The notes: generated by a model from the sequence alone, not told the origin. Positions 27,168 to 36,175 are shown, counted from the first letter of the stretch. The stretch: DNA of 49,185 nucleotides from Bacteroidaceae bacterium (GCA_017534815.1 JAFXVS010000029.1:1-49185), one strand, 5' to 3'. Numbers and translations are program-made.

Positions 27168-28295
27168 TTAACTTCTCGGTCGTGGCTTTTTCCAAAAATT
27201 CACGCCTATCATATATTTTAACGTTCCATAAGTGTTTGTCAGACCAAATTTGTCCTTTCGATAATCGTAAGTGTGTGCTTCGAAAATGAGACCGCTGAAC
27301 ATTCTTGTGTTGTTCCAAAAAAGAGACATGCGCAGATTTAAGTCTGTAGACATGTTATTTAAGATGGAACGGCCTTGATTCTGGGCCTCGGTGATATTTG
27401 ACCGTCGATAGCCAATGCTGGGAATGGCAGAGATGGCAAAGAGCACATTGCGTCCAAGTACGCAGTTGTAATTGTATCCCACGCTCACACTGTAGTCGTG
27501 GTAGTTGACTCGATTGAACAGGAGCGTTGAGTCGATGTCTTCTTTGATATAGTTTGGCAGTTCTTCTTTGTCGAATGTAATGTCCTGATGATTGTACTGG
27601 AAACCGACGCTCCAACTTCCACAGCTCTTTCTTTGTACCGCATTTGCTCCAAAAGCGGCTGGCCATGAAAAATGGCGGTTGTTGAACATGTACACAGCAC
27701 TGAATCCGTTACATCTGGAATCCAAACCATGGAAAGATCTTTCTTTCCCTTTGGTGTCTATGCCGCTTACACTCCTGATTTCAGCGCCTTTTCCTGAATT
27801 AAAGAGATAGTATTCGGCAAAGATTTTTGCTGTATGAATGACAAAGGTTTGTCGTAATGATGTCCCGTTTGTCTTGCCCGCCTTGATACCAATATCGTTC
27901 AGATTCCACACTGCTCCATAACCAAAGATGCTGTAATAGACGAATCCTCCGAGAATGACTGACGGGTCAGACTGTATCACCATGGTGTTGCCTGTCTGGG
28001 ATGAGCGCAGGAAATAGTAATCGTGCCAGTAGGACAATTCCATTTGGGCGGTCATGTTGTACTTCTGGGGTGTCACATAATTGGTGTCGCATCCCATAAA
28101 GAAATTTTCAACTCCGGTTATGATACGTAAAGGTAGGGGCGCTTTTTTTCTTTTTTCTGTCACCACCACGCTGTCAAGGGGGTGTCCTTCGACCTCCCCA
28201 ATAGCCTGTAGGGAATCCTCTTGTGCATTCACGATCTGACACACAGCTGTCGCCAACAATGCTGCACACAAGATTCTTATCAGTCCCTTACGCAT
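27168..28295 (-). CDS. DUF4421 outer-membrane-like protein
   Basis: A 375-residue exported protein with a signal peptide (1-24, cut after VNA) and many alternating aromatic/polar strands ending in an aromatic segment (GVNFWKK). The DUF4421 hallmark GCDTNYVTPQKYN is present. It is probably a beta barrel in the outer membrane with unknown function. It begins 20 bases after the upstream oxidoreductase gene and ends 28 bases before the CotH pair, so all four minus-strand genes may be co-transcribed. Confidence 0.8.
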   Translation of the reverse strand: MRKGLIRILCAALLATAVCQIVNAQEDSLQAIGEVEGHPLDSVVVTEKRKKAPLPLRIITGVENFFMGCDTNYVTPQKYNMTAQMELSYWHDYYFLRSSQTGNTMVIQSDPSVILGGFVYYSIFGYGAVWNLNDIGIKAGKTNGTSLRQTFVIHTAKIFAEYYLFNSGKGAEIRSVSGIDTKGKERSFHGLDSRCNGFSAVYMFNNRHFSWPAAFGANAVQRKSCGSWSVGFQYNHQDITFDKEELPNYIKEDIDSTLLFNRVNYHDYSVSVGYNYNCVLGRNVLFAISAIPSIGYRRSNITEAQNQGRSILNNMSTDLNLRMSLFWNNTRMFSGLIFEAHTYDYRKDKFGLTNTYGTLKYMIGVNFWKKPRPRS

Positions 28296-28315
28296 AACTC
28301 TGCCTTTTTGTCTTC

Positions 28316-29311
28316 TTAGATTTTACCTAATACACGATCCATCACCCAATTGGTGGGAGTGGCACTCATGGAGTCACAATCACACTTTTCCTTTCCCTGC
28401 AAATGTCTCACCACCTTTTCAATCAGTCCCATCTGCACATGCGGTGGATTCGGTACGATGATTTGTTCCTGTCCCCGTTCTGTGTCCAATACGATAGGCT
28501 CGTAGTCAAATACAGAGAAGACAATTTTACCTCTCGTACCGACAATGGAGATTCGGTCTCTACGCGCTGATTCATGGGCTACAAAACACCATGAAGCACT
28601 GCCCGTCAGTCCGTTGCTGAAACGAAAACAGGCATTGAACGTATCTTCCACCTTATACAGTCCAGCCATGTTCTGACAGAATCCCTCTGCCTCGACAATG
28701 GGACCGAACCAGTATTGCAGCAGGTCTATTTGGTGTGCCGCGAGGTCATAGAAGTATCCACCTCCTCCAGCCACTTCTGGCTGTAATCTCCACGGCAGTT
28801 CTTTTCCGCTTTGGTAATCCAACTCTCTGGGGGGGACAGCAAAACGTATCTGTACCGTCAACACTTTCCCGATTTCTCCACCCATCACAATTTGCTTCAC
28901 CCGCTCGAAATAGGGCAGGTAACGTCGATAAAATGCCACGAAACATGGAATCTCTGTGAGTCCGCTGATACGGTTTACCCTCAAACAATCCTCGTAGCTG
29001 GCAGCCAATGGCTTTTCGATGTAAGCGGGTTTCCCAGCTTTCATGGCCATGATGGCAAAGGTGGCATGAGAGGATGGGGGAGTGGCAATGTAAACAGCGG
29101 TCACCTCGGGGTCGCTCACCAATGCCTGCGCATCAGAATAATATTTCTTGATGCCATGGCGCTCCGCATAGGATTTTGCCTTTGCTTTGTCACGACTCAT
29201 CACCGCTACGACTTCGCTTCCCTCAATCATACTGAATGCGGGGCCACTCTTCTTCTCCGTCACTTCACCGCAACCTATAAATCCCCATTTCACAATGTTT
29301 TGATATTCCAT
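28316..29311 (-). CDS. Gfo/Idh/MocA family NAD(P)-dependent oxidoreductase
   Basis: The start is ATG 29311 (MEYQNIVKWGFIGCGEV), because the frame to 29353 would run into the promoter box. The 331-residue product has the Rossmann motif GFIGCGEV, the typical EKPLAAS segment and the GGGYFYDLAAHQIDLLQYWFG block. This family oxidises sugars or their derivatives; no substrate can be read. Its -7 box is at 29351-29358, and it appears to be the first gene of the CotH locus. Confidence 0.88.
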   Translation of the reverse strand: MEYQNIVKWGFIGCGEVTEKKSGPAFSMIEGSEVVAVMSRDKAKAKSYAERHGIKKYYSDAQALVSDPEVTAVYIATPPSSHATFAIMAMKAGKPAYIEKPLAASYEDCLRVNRISGLTEIPCFVAFYRRYLPYFERVKQIVMGGEIGKVLTVQIRFAVPPRELDYQSGKELPWRLQPEVAGGGGYFYDLAAHQIDLLQYWFGPIVEAEGFCQNMAGLYKVEDTFNACFRFSNGLTGSASWCFVAHESARRDRISIVGTRGKIVFSVFDYEPIVLDTERGQEQIIVPNPPHVQMGLIEKVVRHLQGKEKCDCDSMSATPTNWVMDRVLGKI

Positions 29312-29350
29312 TTTTCTTGCAAATATGACAAAAAGCAACTTTTTGCTTTG

Positions 29351-29358
29351 CAAAGGTA
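29351..29358 (-). promoter_or_regulatory. -7 box for the oxidoreductase and CotH locus
   Basis: CAAAGGTA on the plus strand matches TAnnTTTG on the minus strand, 39 bases before the ATG at 29311. It shares a divergent region with the rlmD box at 29402-29409. Confidence 0.5.
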
Positions 29359-29401
29359 GAGATAAATTCTCAAATATGAAGACTTAATCCCCAAATATTC
29401 T

Positions 29402-29409
29402 TACCTTTG
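29402..29409 (+). promoter_or_regulatory. -7 box for rlmD
   Basis: TACCTTTG at 29402-29409 matches the consensus and lies 31 bases before the rlmD ATG. The -33 element is not clear. Confidence 0.5.
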
Positions 29410-29440
29410 CAGCCAAATTAACATTATATGACACATTTTT

Positions 29441-30871
29441 ATGGCTCGTAATAAAAAGAAACAGCTTCCGTTGATTGAAAATGTCACCATCACAGCATGT
29501 GCTGCGGAGGGGAAGGCTTTGGCGCGAATCGATGACAAAGTGGTCTTTGTGCCTTTTGTGGTTCCTGGCGATGTGGTGGACCTGCAAGTGAAGAAAAAGA
29601 AGAGTTCTTACATGGAGGCCGTGGCCGTCAACATCCATGAGAAGTCTCCGCTTCGTACCGAACCGCGTTGCCGACATTATGGCGTGTGCGGAGGATGCAA
29701 GTGGCAGTGTCTTCTATATGAAGAACAACTGCGTGCCAAACAACAGCAAATCTATGACAACCTGACGCGCATCGGAAAGATTGAACTGCCTGAGTTCATG
29801 CCGATTCTGGGTAGCAAGAAAATCTATGGTTATCGCAACAAACTCGAATTTGGTTTTTCCAATAAAAGATGGCTCACGGAAGAGGAGGTAGCTTGGCCGG
29901 ATGGAGAAAATAGACCGATGCGTGGCCCTGCTGTGGGATTTCATATCACGGGGGCTTTTGATAAGATTTTGGACATTACAGAATGCCATTTGATGGATGA
30001 CATCAACAACCAAATTCGTAATGATATCCGCCAATATGCCCTCCAACATGATCTTGAATTTTATGACCTCCGACAGAACCAGGGACTTCTCCGCTCACTC
30101 ATGATTCGCACCTCTAATACGGGTGAACTCATGTTCCTTGTACAGTTCCGTATTGACTCTCCTGAAGCACAAAAACAAGCAGATGATTTGATGCAGCATC
30201 TGAGTGAAACCTTTCCTCAAATCACTTCACTCCTTTACGTTGATAATCATAAAGCTAACGATACATTCTCTGATCAGGAGATTCATGTGGTGAAAGGGAA
30301 GGATTATATCTTTGAAAAGATGGAGGACTTGCGCTTCAAAGTGGGTCCAAAATCGTTCTATCAGACCAATACCGAACAGGCATACGAGCTTTATAAGGTG
30401 GCACGTGACTTTGCTGGTTTGACAGGTCATGAACTGGTGTATGATTTATACACGGGTACTGGCACGATTGCCAACTTTGTGGCACATCAGGCACGTCAGG
30501 TCATCGGTATCGAATATGTGCCTGAGGCGATAGAGGATGCCAAGGTCAATTCTGACATCAATGGTATCACCAACACACTTTTTTATGCAGGTGACATGAA
30601 GGACATCCTGAACACGGATTTTATTGAAGCGCATGGCCGTCCTGATGTCATCATCACAGATCCGCCTCGTGCTGGCATGCATCAGGATGTCATCAACACC
30701 ATCTTGTCCGCAGCTCCCCGACGCATCGTCTATGTCAGCTGCAATCCTGCCACACAAGCCCGTGACCTCCAACTGTTGGATGTCGATTACAAAGTAATGA
30801 AAGTACAACCCGTCGATATGTTCCCGCATACCCAACATGTGGAAAATGTCGTTTTATTGGAAAAAAGATGA
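29441..30871 (+). CDS. rlmD: 23S rRNA (uracil(1939)-C(5))-methyltransferase
   Basis: A 476-residue RlmD (RumA). A TRAM domain opens the protein. The Fe-S ligands are Cys77, Cys83, Cys86 and Cys182 (CRHYGVCGGCKWQC and TECHLMD). The SAM site is DLYTGTGTIANF and DPPRAGMH, and the catalytic cysteine is Cys435 (VYVSCNPAT). Its ATGA end overlaps the following pseudouridine synthase by 4 bases, so both rRNA/tRNA modification genes are probably translated together. Confidence 0.95.
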   Translation: MARNKKKQLPLIENVTITACAAEGKALARIDDKVVFVPFVVPGDVVDLQVKKKKSSYMEAVAVNIHEKSPLRTEPRCRHYGVCGGCKWQCLLYEEQLRAKQQQIYDNLTRIGKIELPEFMPILGSKKIYGYRNKLEFGFSNKRWLTEEEVAWPDGENRPMRGPAVGFHITGAFDKILDITECHLMDDINNQIRNDIRQYALQHDLEFYDLRQNQGLLRSLMIRTSNTGELMFLVQFRIDSPEAQKQADDLMQHLSETFPQITSLLYVDNHKANDTFSDQEIHVVKGKDYIFEKMEDLRFKVGPKSFYQTNTEQAYELYKVARDFAGLTGHELVYDLYTGTGTIANFVAHQARQVIGIEYVPEAIEDAKVNSDINGITNTLFYAGDMKDILNTDFIEAHGRPDVIITDPPRAGMHQDVINTILSAAPRRIVYVSCNPATQARDLQLLDVDYKVMKVQPVDMFPHTQHVENVVLLEKR

Positions 30872-31788
30872 GTACCTATTCTGACTACAAAGCAGCCAAT
30901 CATTATACGACCTACACCGTCAAGGAACCCACGGAACTGATGACATTCCTCATGACGGCTATCGCTGGTATCTCACGTACAAAAGCCAAGGAATATCTGA
31001 GTCAACGTATGGTGTATGTCAATAAGGAAATCACGACACAGTACAATTACCTCCTTCAGCCAGGACAGATTGTGCAAGTGGCCAAGAACCGTCATAAACA
31101 TGCGTTTTCCAGCCCTTGGGTGCGCATCATTTACGAAGATGCTTTTCTGTTGGTGGTGGAGAAGAAGGAGGGTGTCCTCACCAATGCCATGCCTGGCGAT
31201 CGCCACGAGAATGTGAAGTCAATACTGGACGAATATGTCAAGCGACAAAATCGCACGTTTTCTGTCCATACCGTTCATCGTCTTGACCGAGGGACTTCCG
31301 GATTGCTGCTCTTTGCCAAGCGCCGTGACATCCAGAAAACTTTTACCGATTATTGGCAAGAAATCGTGACGGATCGCCGATATATTGCAGTAGTGCAGGG
31401 CGAGATGGAGAAGGATCGAGGTACAGTTACTTCGTGGATTAGCGATAACCGTATGTTCATCTCTTACTCAACACCTTATGACAATGGCGGCAAACAGGCT
31501 GTCACGCATTATCGTACTTTGCAACGCAAGAATGGTTTCTCGTTGGTGGAATTTAAACTCGAGACAGGACGTAAGAACCAGATCCGTGTTCACATGCACG
31601 ATTTGAATCATCCCATTGTCGGAGATCACAAATATGGAAGCACCGTTGAGGCTTATGGCGATCGAAGTAACCCTGCCGGGCGTTTCTGTCTGCATGCTTA
31701 TCGCCTTGCCTTCCGTCACCCCATTACTGGTGAAGAACTTAAATTCGAGACACCTTATCCGGATGCTTTCATGCGCTTGCTAAAGTGA
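30868..31788 (+). CDS. RluA family pseudouridine synthase
   Basis: A 306-residue synthase. An S4-type RNA-binding domain occupies about residues 20-75. The catalytic motif is HRLDRGTSG with Asp140. GRKNQIRVHMHDLNHPIVGD and the C-terminal FCLHAYRLAF block complete the RluA pattern. The exact target uridine, in rRNA or tRNA, cannot be told from sequence. It overlaps rlmD by 4 bases. Confidence 0.92.
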   Translation: MSTYSDYKAANHYTTYTVKEPTELMTFLMTAIAGISRTKAKEYLSQRMVYVNKEITTQYNYLLQPGQIVQVAKNRHKHAFSSPWVRIIYEDAFLLVVEKKEGVLTNAMPGDRHENVKSILDEYVKRQNRTFSVHTVHRLDRGTSGLLLFAKRRDIQKTFTDYWQEIVTDRRYIAVVQGEMEKDRGTVTSWISDNRMFISYSTPYDNGGKQAVTHYRTLQRKNGFSLVEFKLETGRKNQIRVHMHDLNHPIVGDHKYGSTVEAYGDRSNPAGRFCLHAYRLAFRHPITGEELKFETPYPDAFMRLLK

Positions 31789-31877
31789 AAAGACGTGGAT
31801 GAAGGGGCCTTCAGAAATCGCTTTTTGTGGTCGATAAACTAAAAAGGACGTTCTTTCATCATAAATTATGTGAAAGT

Positions 31878-31909
31878 TTTGAATTATTCAGAAAAAATTC
31901 CTATATTTG
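31878..31909 (+). promoter_or_regulatory. Promoter of the primary sigma factor gene
   Basis: TTTG at 31878-31881 and TATATTTG at 31902-31909, spacing 20, match the Bacteroidota -33/-7 pattern. The leader would be about 17 bases to the ATG at 31932. Confidence 0.65.
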
Positions 31910-31931
31910 CACGCTTTTTTACGCGTAAAGT

Positions 31932-32801
31932 ATGAGACAATTAAAAATTACCAAGTCAATCACGAACCGTGAGAGTGCTTCGTTAGATAAGTACTTGCAG
32001 GAAATTGGTCGTGAGGAGTTAATCACTGTAGAGGAAGAGGTTGAGCTGGCAGCGAAGATTCGCAAAGGCGGTATCGAAGGCCGAAGAGCCTTGGAGAAAC
32101 TGACAAGAGCGAACCTTCGTTTCGTCGTTTCTGTGGCAAAGCAGTATCAAAATCAGGGATTGAGTTTGCCCGACCTGATAAATGAGGGCAATTTGGGTTT
32201 GATCAAAGCTGCTGAGAAATTTGACGAAACTCGTGGATTCAAGTTCATCAGTTATGCTGTGTGGTGGATTCGTCAGTCTATTCTGCAGGCATTGGCTGAA
32301 CAAAGCCGTATTGTGCGTTTGCCTTTGAACCAGGTGGGTTCGCTCAACAAGATCGGCAAGGCTTTCTCTAAGTTTGAGCAGGAGAATGAGCGCCGTCCTT
32401 CACCAGAAGAATTGGCGGCACAGCTCGATTTGCCTGTCGACAAGGTGGCTGACACGATGAAGGTGAGCGGTCGCCATATCAGTGTGGATGCACCTTTCGT
32501 GGAAGGCGAGGATAACAGTCTGTTGGATATCTTGTCCAATCCGGATTCTCCTTCGGCTGACCGCACCTTGGTGACGGAATCTTTGCAGAAAGAGATTGAA
32601 CGTGCTCTTGACACCTTGACTACTCGTGAAAAGGAAATCATCAAGATGTTCTTTGGTTTGGGTGAACCTGAGAAGACTTTAGAAGAGATTGGCGATCGTT
32701 TTAATTTAACTCGTGAACGTGTACGCCAAATTAAGGAGAAGGCTATTCGCCGTCTGCGCTCCCACTCGAAGAGTCGTTTGTTAAAGACTTATTTAGGATG
32801 A
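31932..32801 (+). CDS. rpoD: RNA polymerase primary sigma factor (RpoD/SigA)
   Basis: A 289-residue sigma70-family factor of the short Bacteroidota primary type. Region 1.2 starts at about residue 12 ([12 protein letters not shown]). Region 2 holds the -10 recognition helix ([17 protein letters not shown]), with regions 3 and 4 following. Region 4.2 reads [20 protein letters not shown]. It recognises the TTTG/TAnnTTTG promoters seen in this window. Its stop overlaps the next ATG (ATGATG at 32798). Confidence 0.96.
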   Translation: MRQLKITKSITNRESASLDKYLQEIGREELITVEEEVELAAKIRKGGIEGRRALEKLTRANLRFVVSVAKQYQNQGLSLPDLINEGNLGLIKAAEKFDETRGFKFISYAVWWIRQSILQALAEQSRIVRLPLNQVGSLNKIGKAFSKFEQENERRPSPEELAAQLDLPVDKVADTMKVSGRHISVDAPFVEGEDNSLLDILSNPDSPSADRTLVTESLQKEIERALDTLTTREKEIIKMFFGLGEPEKTLEEIGDRFNLTRERVRQIKEKAIRRLRSHSKSRLLKTYLG

Positions 32802-33220
32802 TGAGGAGGTTTTTGTTCGTGGTGATGCTGCTTTTGCCATTGTTAGTGATGGCGAAACAAAAGGCGTCACAATATGGTAGAGGAGCTGGGAAGGTGTATC
32901 TGTTTGGCGTGAGTCAGCAGTTGACAGACTCAGTGGTTTACATCACATTTATCAATGAGGTAGACAGCCTTGATTTGATGAAGAAGACGAAGTTCCTGCC
33001 TTTCCGTTCTGAGTTCAGTTTGCAATTGAAAGAGCACATGGAGGGTACTTTGAAGAAAGATCATCAGACTACATGTGTGTATTTTTCGACCAGTCGGAGA
33101 AAACTTTCGAAGAAGTATTACAAGATTAAGAAGCGCTTTCTGGATAATCCATATACAAAGGTGATGCCTTTGGAAGGCTTCCAGTTTAAACATCCGTTGG
33201 ATTCTTTTGTCAAAGAGTGA
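32798..33220 (+). CDS. Small exported protein of unknown function
   Basis: A 140-residue product with an N-terminal signal peptide ([20 protein letters not shown]) and no lipobox. The mature part is basic, with an odd Lys/Arg/Ser-rich centre ([18 protein letters not shown]). I recognise no domain. It overlaps rpoD by 4 bases and the next gene starts 2 bases after its stop, so it is probably co-transcribed with the sigma factor. A shadow of translation coupling is likely. Confidence 0.7.
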   Translation: MMRRFLFVVMLLLPLLVMAKQKASQYGRGAGKVYLFGVSQQLTDSVVYITFINEVDSLDLMKKTKFLPFRSEFSLQLKEHMEGTLKKDHQTTCVYFSTSRRKLSKKYYKIKKRFLDNPYTKVMPLEGFQFKHPLDSFVKE

Positions 33221-33221
33221 A

Positions 33222-34472
33222 ATGAATAGGTTCTTCCAGAGGGTATATGGCACAGTTGCAGTAATGGTATATGCTATTGCTGCAACTTGTTCGTTTTCTG
33301 CCTGCTCTGACAACGATGATGCTCCGCCACCACCTCCTCCTTATGCCGAAAGCCGTACTGTGATGGTTTACATGGTGGCGGAGAACTCTCTTGCCTCTAA
33401 TGCGGCTTCGGATATAAGAGAGATGTTGGAAGGCATGAACAACGATTCATTGTATGCGGGTGACAAATTGGTGATTTATTTGGATGATATGGATATGCCT
33501 CGTATTTATGTAATTGATAAAACAACCAAGAAAAGTGCGTTGTCCGATTTGGAGCCAGATATGATGTATGACGAGGTGAACTCATCTTCCTCCACTCAAT
33601 TGGCTACATTTATTGACTACGCTAAAACTCATTGTCATGCTGACAGTTATGGATTGGTGCTGTGGTCGCATGCGTCGGGTTGGTTGCCCTCCAGTTATGG
33701 TGGTGATCAAAACCGTGGGGAGTATTCCAGAAGGAAGACTTTTGGGGTGGATAATGGTCGGAATACTTCTTCTAACCAAGGACATCAGATGAACATTGAC
33801 GATATGGCTGATGCATTGGCTGATGTATTGAATGGAGAAACGTTAGATTTCCTATTCTTTGATGCTTGTTCTATGCAGAATATTGAAGTGGCATACGAAT
33901 TACGTAAAATCACTAAATATTTGATAGCATCTCCTGCTGAGATTCCTGCGTTAGGTGCTAACTACAAGACGATGACGAAGGCGATGTTTAGGAAGGATGA
34001 TTATGTGGAGCGGATGCTTTCTGCTTATGATATGGAATATCGTGATTCGTATGGTCTTGTCATTTCTGCAGTGAACACAAGTGAACTGAAAGACTTCACG
34101 GCTTATATGAAGGAAGTGGTTTGGGCTCACAAGTCAGAGATGCTGGCGTTGAACACATCATCCATGCTGAATTATCTTCACTATGGCGAGTGGCGTAATG
34201 ATCTTCCTGACTTTCTCGACATGCAGAGCATCATGCTGAATGTGCTTAGCGAGGATGAGTTTGCGGAATGGAAAACAGAGGCAGACAAAGTTTTCAGCTG
34301 TAAGCACGCTGGACGTTGGTATAGCATTTACAAGAGGAGGAACGAAATTGATGATGCCCAATGTTGTGGGGTTTCTATGTTCATCCCGTTTAATAAGTAT
34401 GCATCCAAATCTTTCAATGCCGACTATTACAAAACGTCTTGGGCAAAGGCCGTATGGCTCATGTCAGAATAG
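33222..34472 (+). CDS. Clostripain-family (C11) cysteine peptidase lipoprotein
   Basis: A 416-residue protein started at ATG 33222; the frame runs to a TTG at 33207, which I reject as start. A lipobox ends at Cys28 (SFSACSD), followed by a proline run. The C11 peptidase core shows the catalytic pair His150 (LWSHASGW) and Cys216 (FFDACSMQN), the typical spacing of clostripains, which cleave after arginine or lysine. A surface-anchored or periplasmic enzyme is likely. It is 14 bases upstream of the HprK-like gene and shares its stop codon with a direct repeat. Substrate unknown. Confidence 0.88.
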   Translation: MNRFFQRVYGTVAVMVYAIAATCSFSACSDNDDAPPPPPPYAESRTVMVYMVAENSLASNAASDIREMLEGMNNDSLYAGDKLVIYLDDMDMPRIYVIDKTTKKSALSDLEPDMMYDEVNSSSSTQLATFIDYAKTHCHADSYGLVLWSHASGWLPSSYGGDQNRGEYSRRKTFGVDNGRNTSSNQGHQMNIDDMADALADVLNGETLDFLFFDACSMQNIEVAYELRKITKYLIASPAEIPALGANYKTMTKAMFRKDDYVERMLSAYDMEYRDSYGLVISAVNTSELKDFTAYMKEVVWAHKSEMLALNTSSMLNYLHYGEWRNDLPDFLDMQSIMLNVLSEDEFAEWKTEADKVFSCKHAGRWYSIYKRRNEIDDAQCCGVSMFIPFNKYASKSFNADYYKTSWAKAVWLMSE

Positions 34473-34487
34473 TTAAGGTGAAGGTTA
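34467..34487 (+). repeat. Direct repeat, left copy
   Basis: GAATAGTTAAGGTGAAGGTT plus A matches the copy at 36127-36147 at 20 of 21 bases. It contains the stop codon of the C11 peptidase gene and ends at the HprK-like start. Confidence 0.85.
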
Positions 34488-35392
34488 TGAGAACATATTA
34501 TCGAGTAGGGCGTCATCATTATTGTGTGAACTTCTGTGATGACAAGAACACGGCAGCTTTATTGCCATCGAGCGAACCATTTCGCGTGGCCGATGCTCCA
34601 ACGGAGGAGCCATTACTCTTTGAACTGACGGTAGATGATACTTGGCGTCCTGTACGGAAGGGTAAGGAGATTGGACAGTTCGACTGTGGTGGCAATAATC
34701 ATGGTGTCTATCGACTGGAGGATGGGTCATATCAGATTTTGTTGAGTGATGTGAATGGAAACCATTGTTGTCTGATGCAGGCGTCGGCAGATTTCTCCTC
34801 TGCCACGGTATGTCTGAATGGTGATGATTCGATGCGTCAGTTTGGTCTGAATAATGCCTTGATGATGATGTATGCTTTTGCGGGTGCTGACAAGATGACG
34901 GTGCTGATGCATGCGTCCGTGGTGAGAAAGGACGGCATGGGGTATCTCTGCCTCGGTGTGAGTGGCACGGGCAAAAGCACTCATACACACAATTGGCTCC
35001 AGTATGTGCCCGGTACGGATCTGATGAATGATGATAATCCTGTGGTGAGGGTGTGTGAAGATGGCGTGGCACGTGTGTTTGGCTCTCCTTGGAGTGGTAA
35101 GACACCTTGTTATCGCGATGTGGAAGCGCCCATAGGAGGATTCCTGCAACTGAAACAGGCGCCTTACAACAAGATTGAGCGGATGAGGGTTGTAGATGGT
35201 TATGCCTCCTTGCTACCTTCGTGCTCGGTGATGAAGTGGGATAGACGTGATCATGTGGGAACCAGCGACACCGTGGCGAAACTGCTGGAACTGGTACCCG
35301 TGTATTTCTTGGAGAACTTGCCGAATGAGGAGGCTGTGAAGATGAGTTATGAAGCCATGACGGGAAAGAGATATGGACAGATTGACGGTTGA
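34487..35392 (+). CDS. HprK-like kinase (P-loop, serine-kinase type)
   Basis: A 301-residue protein started at ATG 34487; the open frame reaches a TTG at 34439 that I do not use. The P-loop GVSGTGKST lies at 157-165, followed by the HprK-type DD pair (LMNDDNPVV, 182-183) and SPWSGKTPCYRD. The family includes bacterial HPr kinases and the HprK-like enzymes of lasso-peptide clusters that phosphorylate the precursor. The C-terminal HprK signature loop is not evident. It overlaps the S26 peptidase gene by 20 bases. Confidence 0.78.
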   Translation: MRTYYRVGRHHYCVNFCDDKNTAALLPSSEPFRVADAPTEEPLLFELTVDDTWRPVRKGKEIGQFDCGGNNHGVYRLEDGSYQILLSDVNGNHCCLMQASADFSSATVCLNGDDSMRQFGLNNALMMMYAFAGADKMTVLMHASVVRKDGMGYLCLGVSGTGKSTHTHNWLQYVPGTDLMNDDNPVVRVCEDGVARVFGSPWSGKTPCYRDVEAPIGGFLQLKQAPYNKIERMRVVDGYASLLPSCSVMKWDRRDHVGTSDTVAKLLELVPVYFLENLPNEEAVKMSYEAMTGKRYGQIDG

Positions 35393-35846
35393 AAACGCTG
35401 TATTCTTGCCTCAGGTGGTACAACTGATTCGGGAGGGACATACGGCTACGATGATGGCGCGGGGCAACAGCATGAGACCCTTCATCGAAGATGGAAGGGA
35501 CAAGTTGGTGTTCGGACAGGTGGATACCCTTGCTGTAGGGGATGTGATACTGGCGGAGGTGACGGAAGGGCATTTTGTGTGCCACCGTATTGAAACCATC
35601 CAATCGGGTTTGGTGACGATGAGAGGCGATGGAAATGTCGCAGGGACAGAAGTGTTTCCCATAGCAAATGTGCGGGCGAAGTTGCTACAGGTGGTGCGAA
35701 AGGGGAAGACCTACACATTGGCCACCTCTCGGACGTGGAAATACTATTCAGCTGTGTGGCCAAAATTGTTACCCATGAGGAGATATCTCTTGGCTCTTTA
35801 TCGTCTCCTGTGGCTCCACCAATGGCCAGAACGATGGAAGAAGTGA
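35373..35846 (+). CDS. S24/S26 family peptidase, SipW-like signal peptidase
   Basis: A 157-residue protein. The nucleophile region is GNSMRPFI with Ser33. A His takes the place of the usual general-base Lys (CHRIETI, His71), and Asp86 lies in MRGDGN. This Ser-His-Asp arrangement is that of SipW and archaeal type I signal peptidases. There is no N-terminal membrane anchor; a hydrophobic, Trp-rich C-terminus may associate with the membrane. It overlaps the HprK-like gene by 20 bases. Confidence 0.82.
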   Translation: MDRLTVENAVFLPQVVQLIREGHTATMMARGNSMRPFIEDGRDKLVFGQVDTLAVGDVILAEVTEGHFVCHRIETIQSGLVTMRGDGNVAGTEVFPIANVRAKLLQVVRKGKTYTLATSRTWKYYSAVWPKLLPMRRYLLALYRLLWLHQWPERWKK

Positions 35847-35865
35847 TATACATTACTAATATAAT

Positions 35866-36132
35866 ATGAAGATTAAAGAAGGTTTTGAATTGCGCAACGT
35901 GTGTGGTGAGAACATCATTATTGCACATGGTGTGGAGAATATTGACTTTACGAAAGTCATCACATTGAATGAATCTGCAGCTTTTATCTGGAGGCATGTG
36001 GAAGGCAAGGATTTTACGGAGGAAGACATGGTTCAACTGCTCCTTGATGAATATGAGGTGGATGCCCCCCAAGCTCAAGCTGATGTCCAACAACTGCTGA
36101 ATTCCTGGCTTCAAGCAGGTCTTGTGGAATAG
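35866..36132 (+). CDS. PqqD family protein (RRE-type peptide-binding)
   Basis: An 88-residue winged-helix protein. The PqqD pattern is visible: an N-terminal beta region, then LNESAAFIWRHVEGKDFTE (residues 33-51) and the QQLLNSWLQAGLVE tail. PqqD proteins and RREs bind leader peptides of ribosomally made, modified peptides and deliver them to the maturase. No radical SAM enzyme, cyclase or obvious precursor gene lies near it. It follows the S26 gene by 19 bases. Confidence 0.85.
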   Translation: MKIKEGFELRNVCGENIIIAHGVENIDFTKVITLNESAAFIWRHVEGKDFTEEDMVQLLLDEYEVDAPQAQADVQQLLNSWLQAGLVE

Positions 36133-36147
36133 TTAAGGTGAACGTTA
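36127..36147 (+). repeat. Direct repeat, right copy
   Basis: GAATAGTTAAGGTGAACGTT plus A, 1660 bases downstream of the left copy, differs at one base. It includes the PqqD stop codon at the same place that the left copy includes the C11 stop codon. The bases after it continue as a GTTAAGGTT-type simple repeat up to about 36170. Confidence 0.85.
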
Positions 36148-36175
36148 AAGTTAAGGTTAGCGTTAAGGTTAAAAG

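Noticed and set aside
34485-35603. A 372-codon open frame on the minus strand opposite the HprK-like and S26 genes
   Set aside because: It has low-complexity His/Ser/Pro/Arg composition, no recognisable domain, and overlaps two plus-strand genes with clear motifs.
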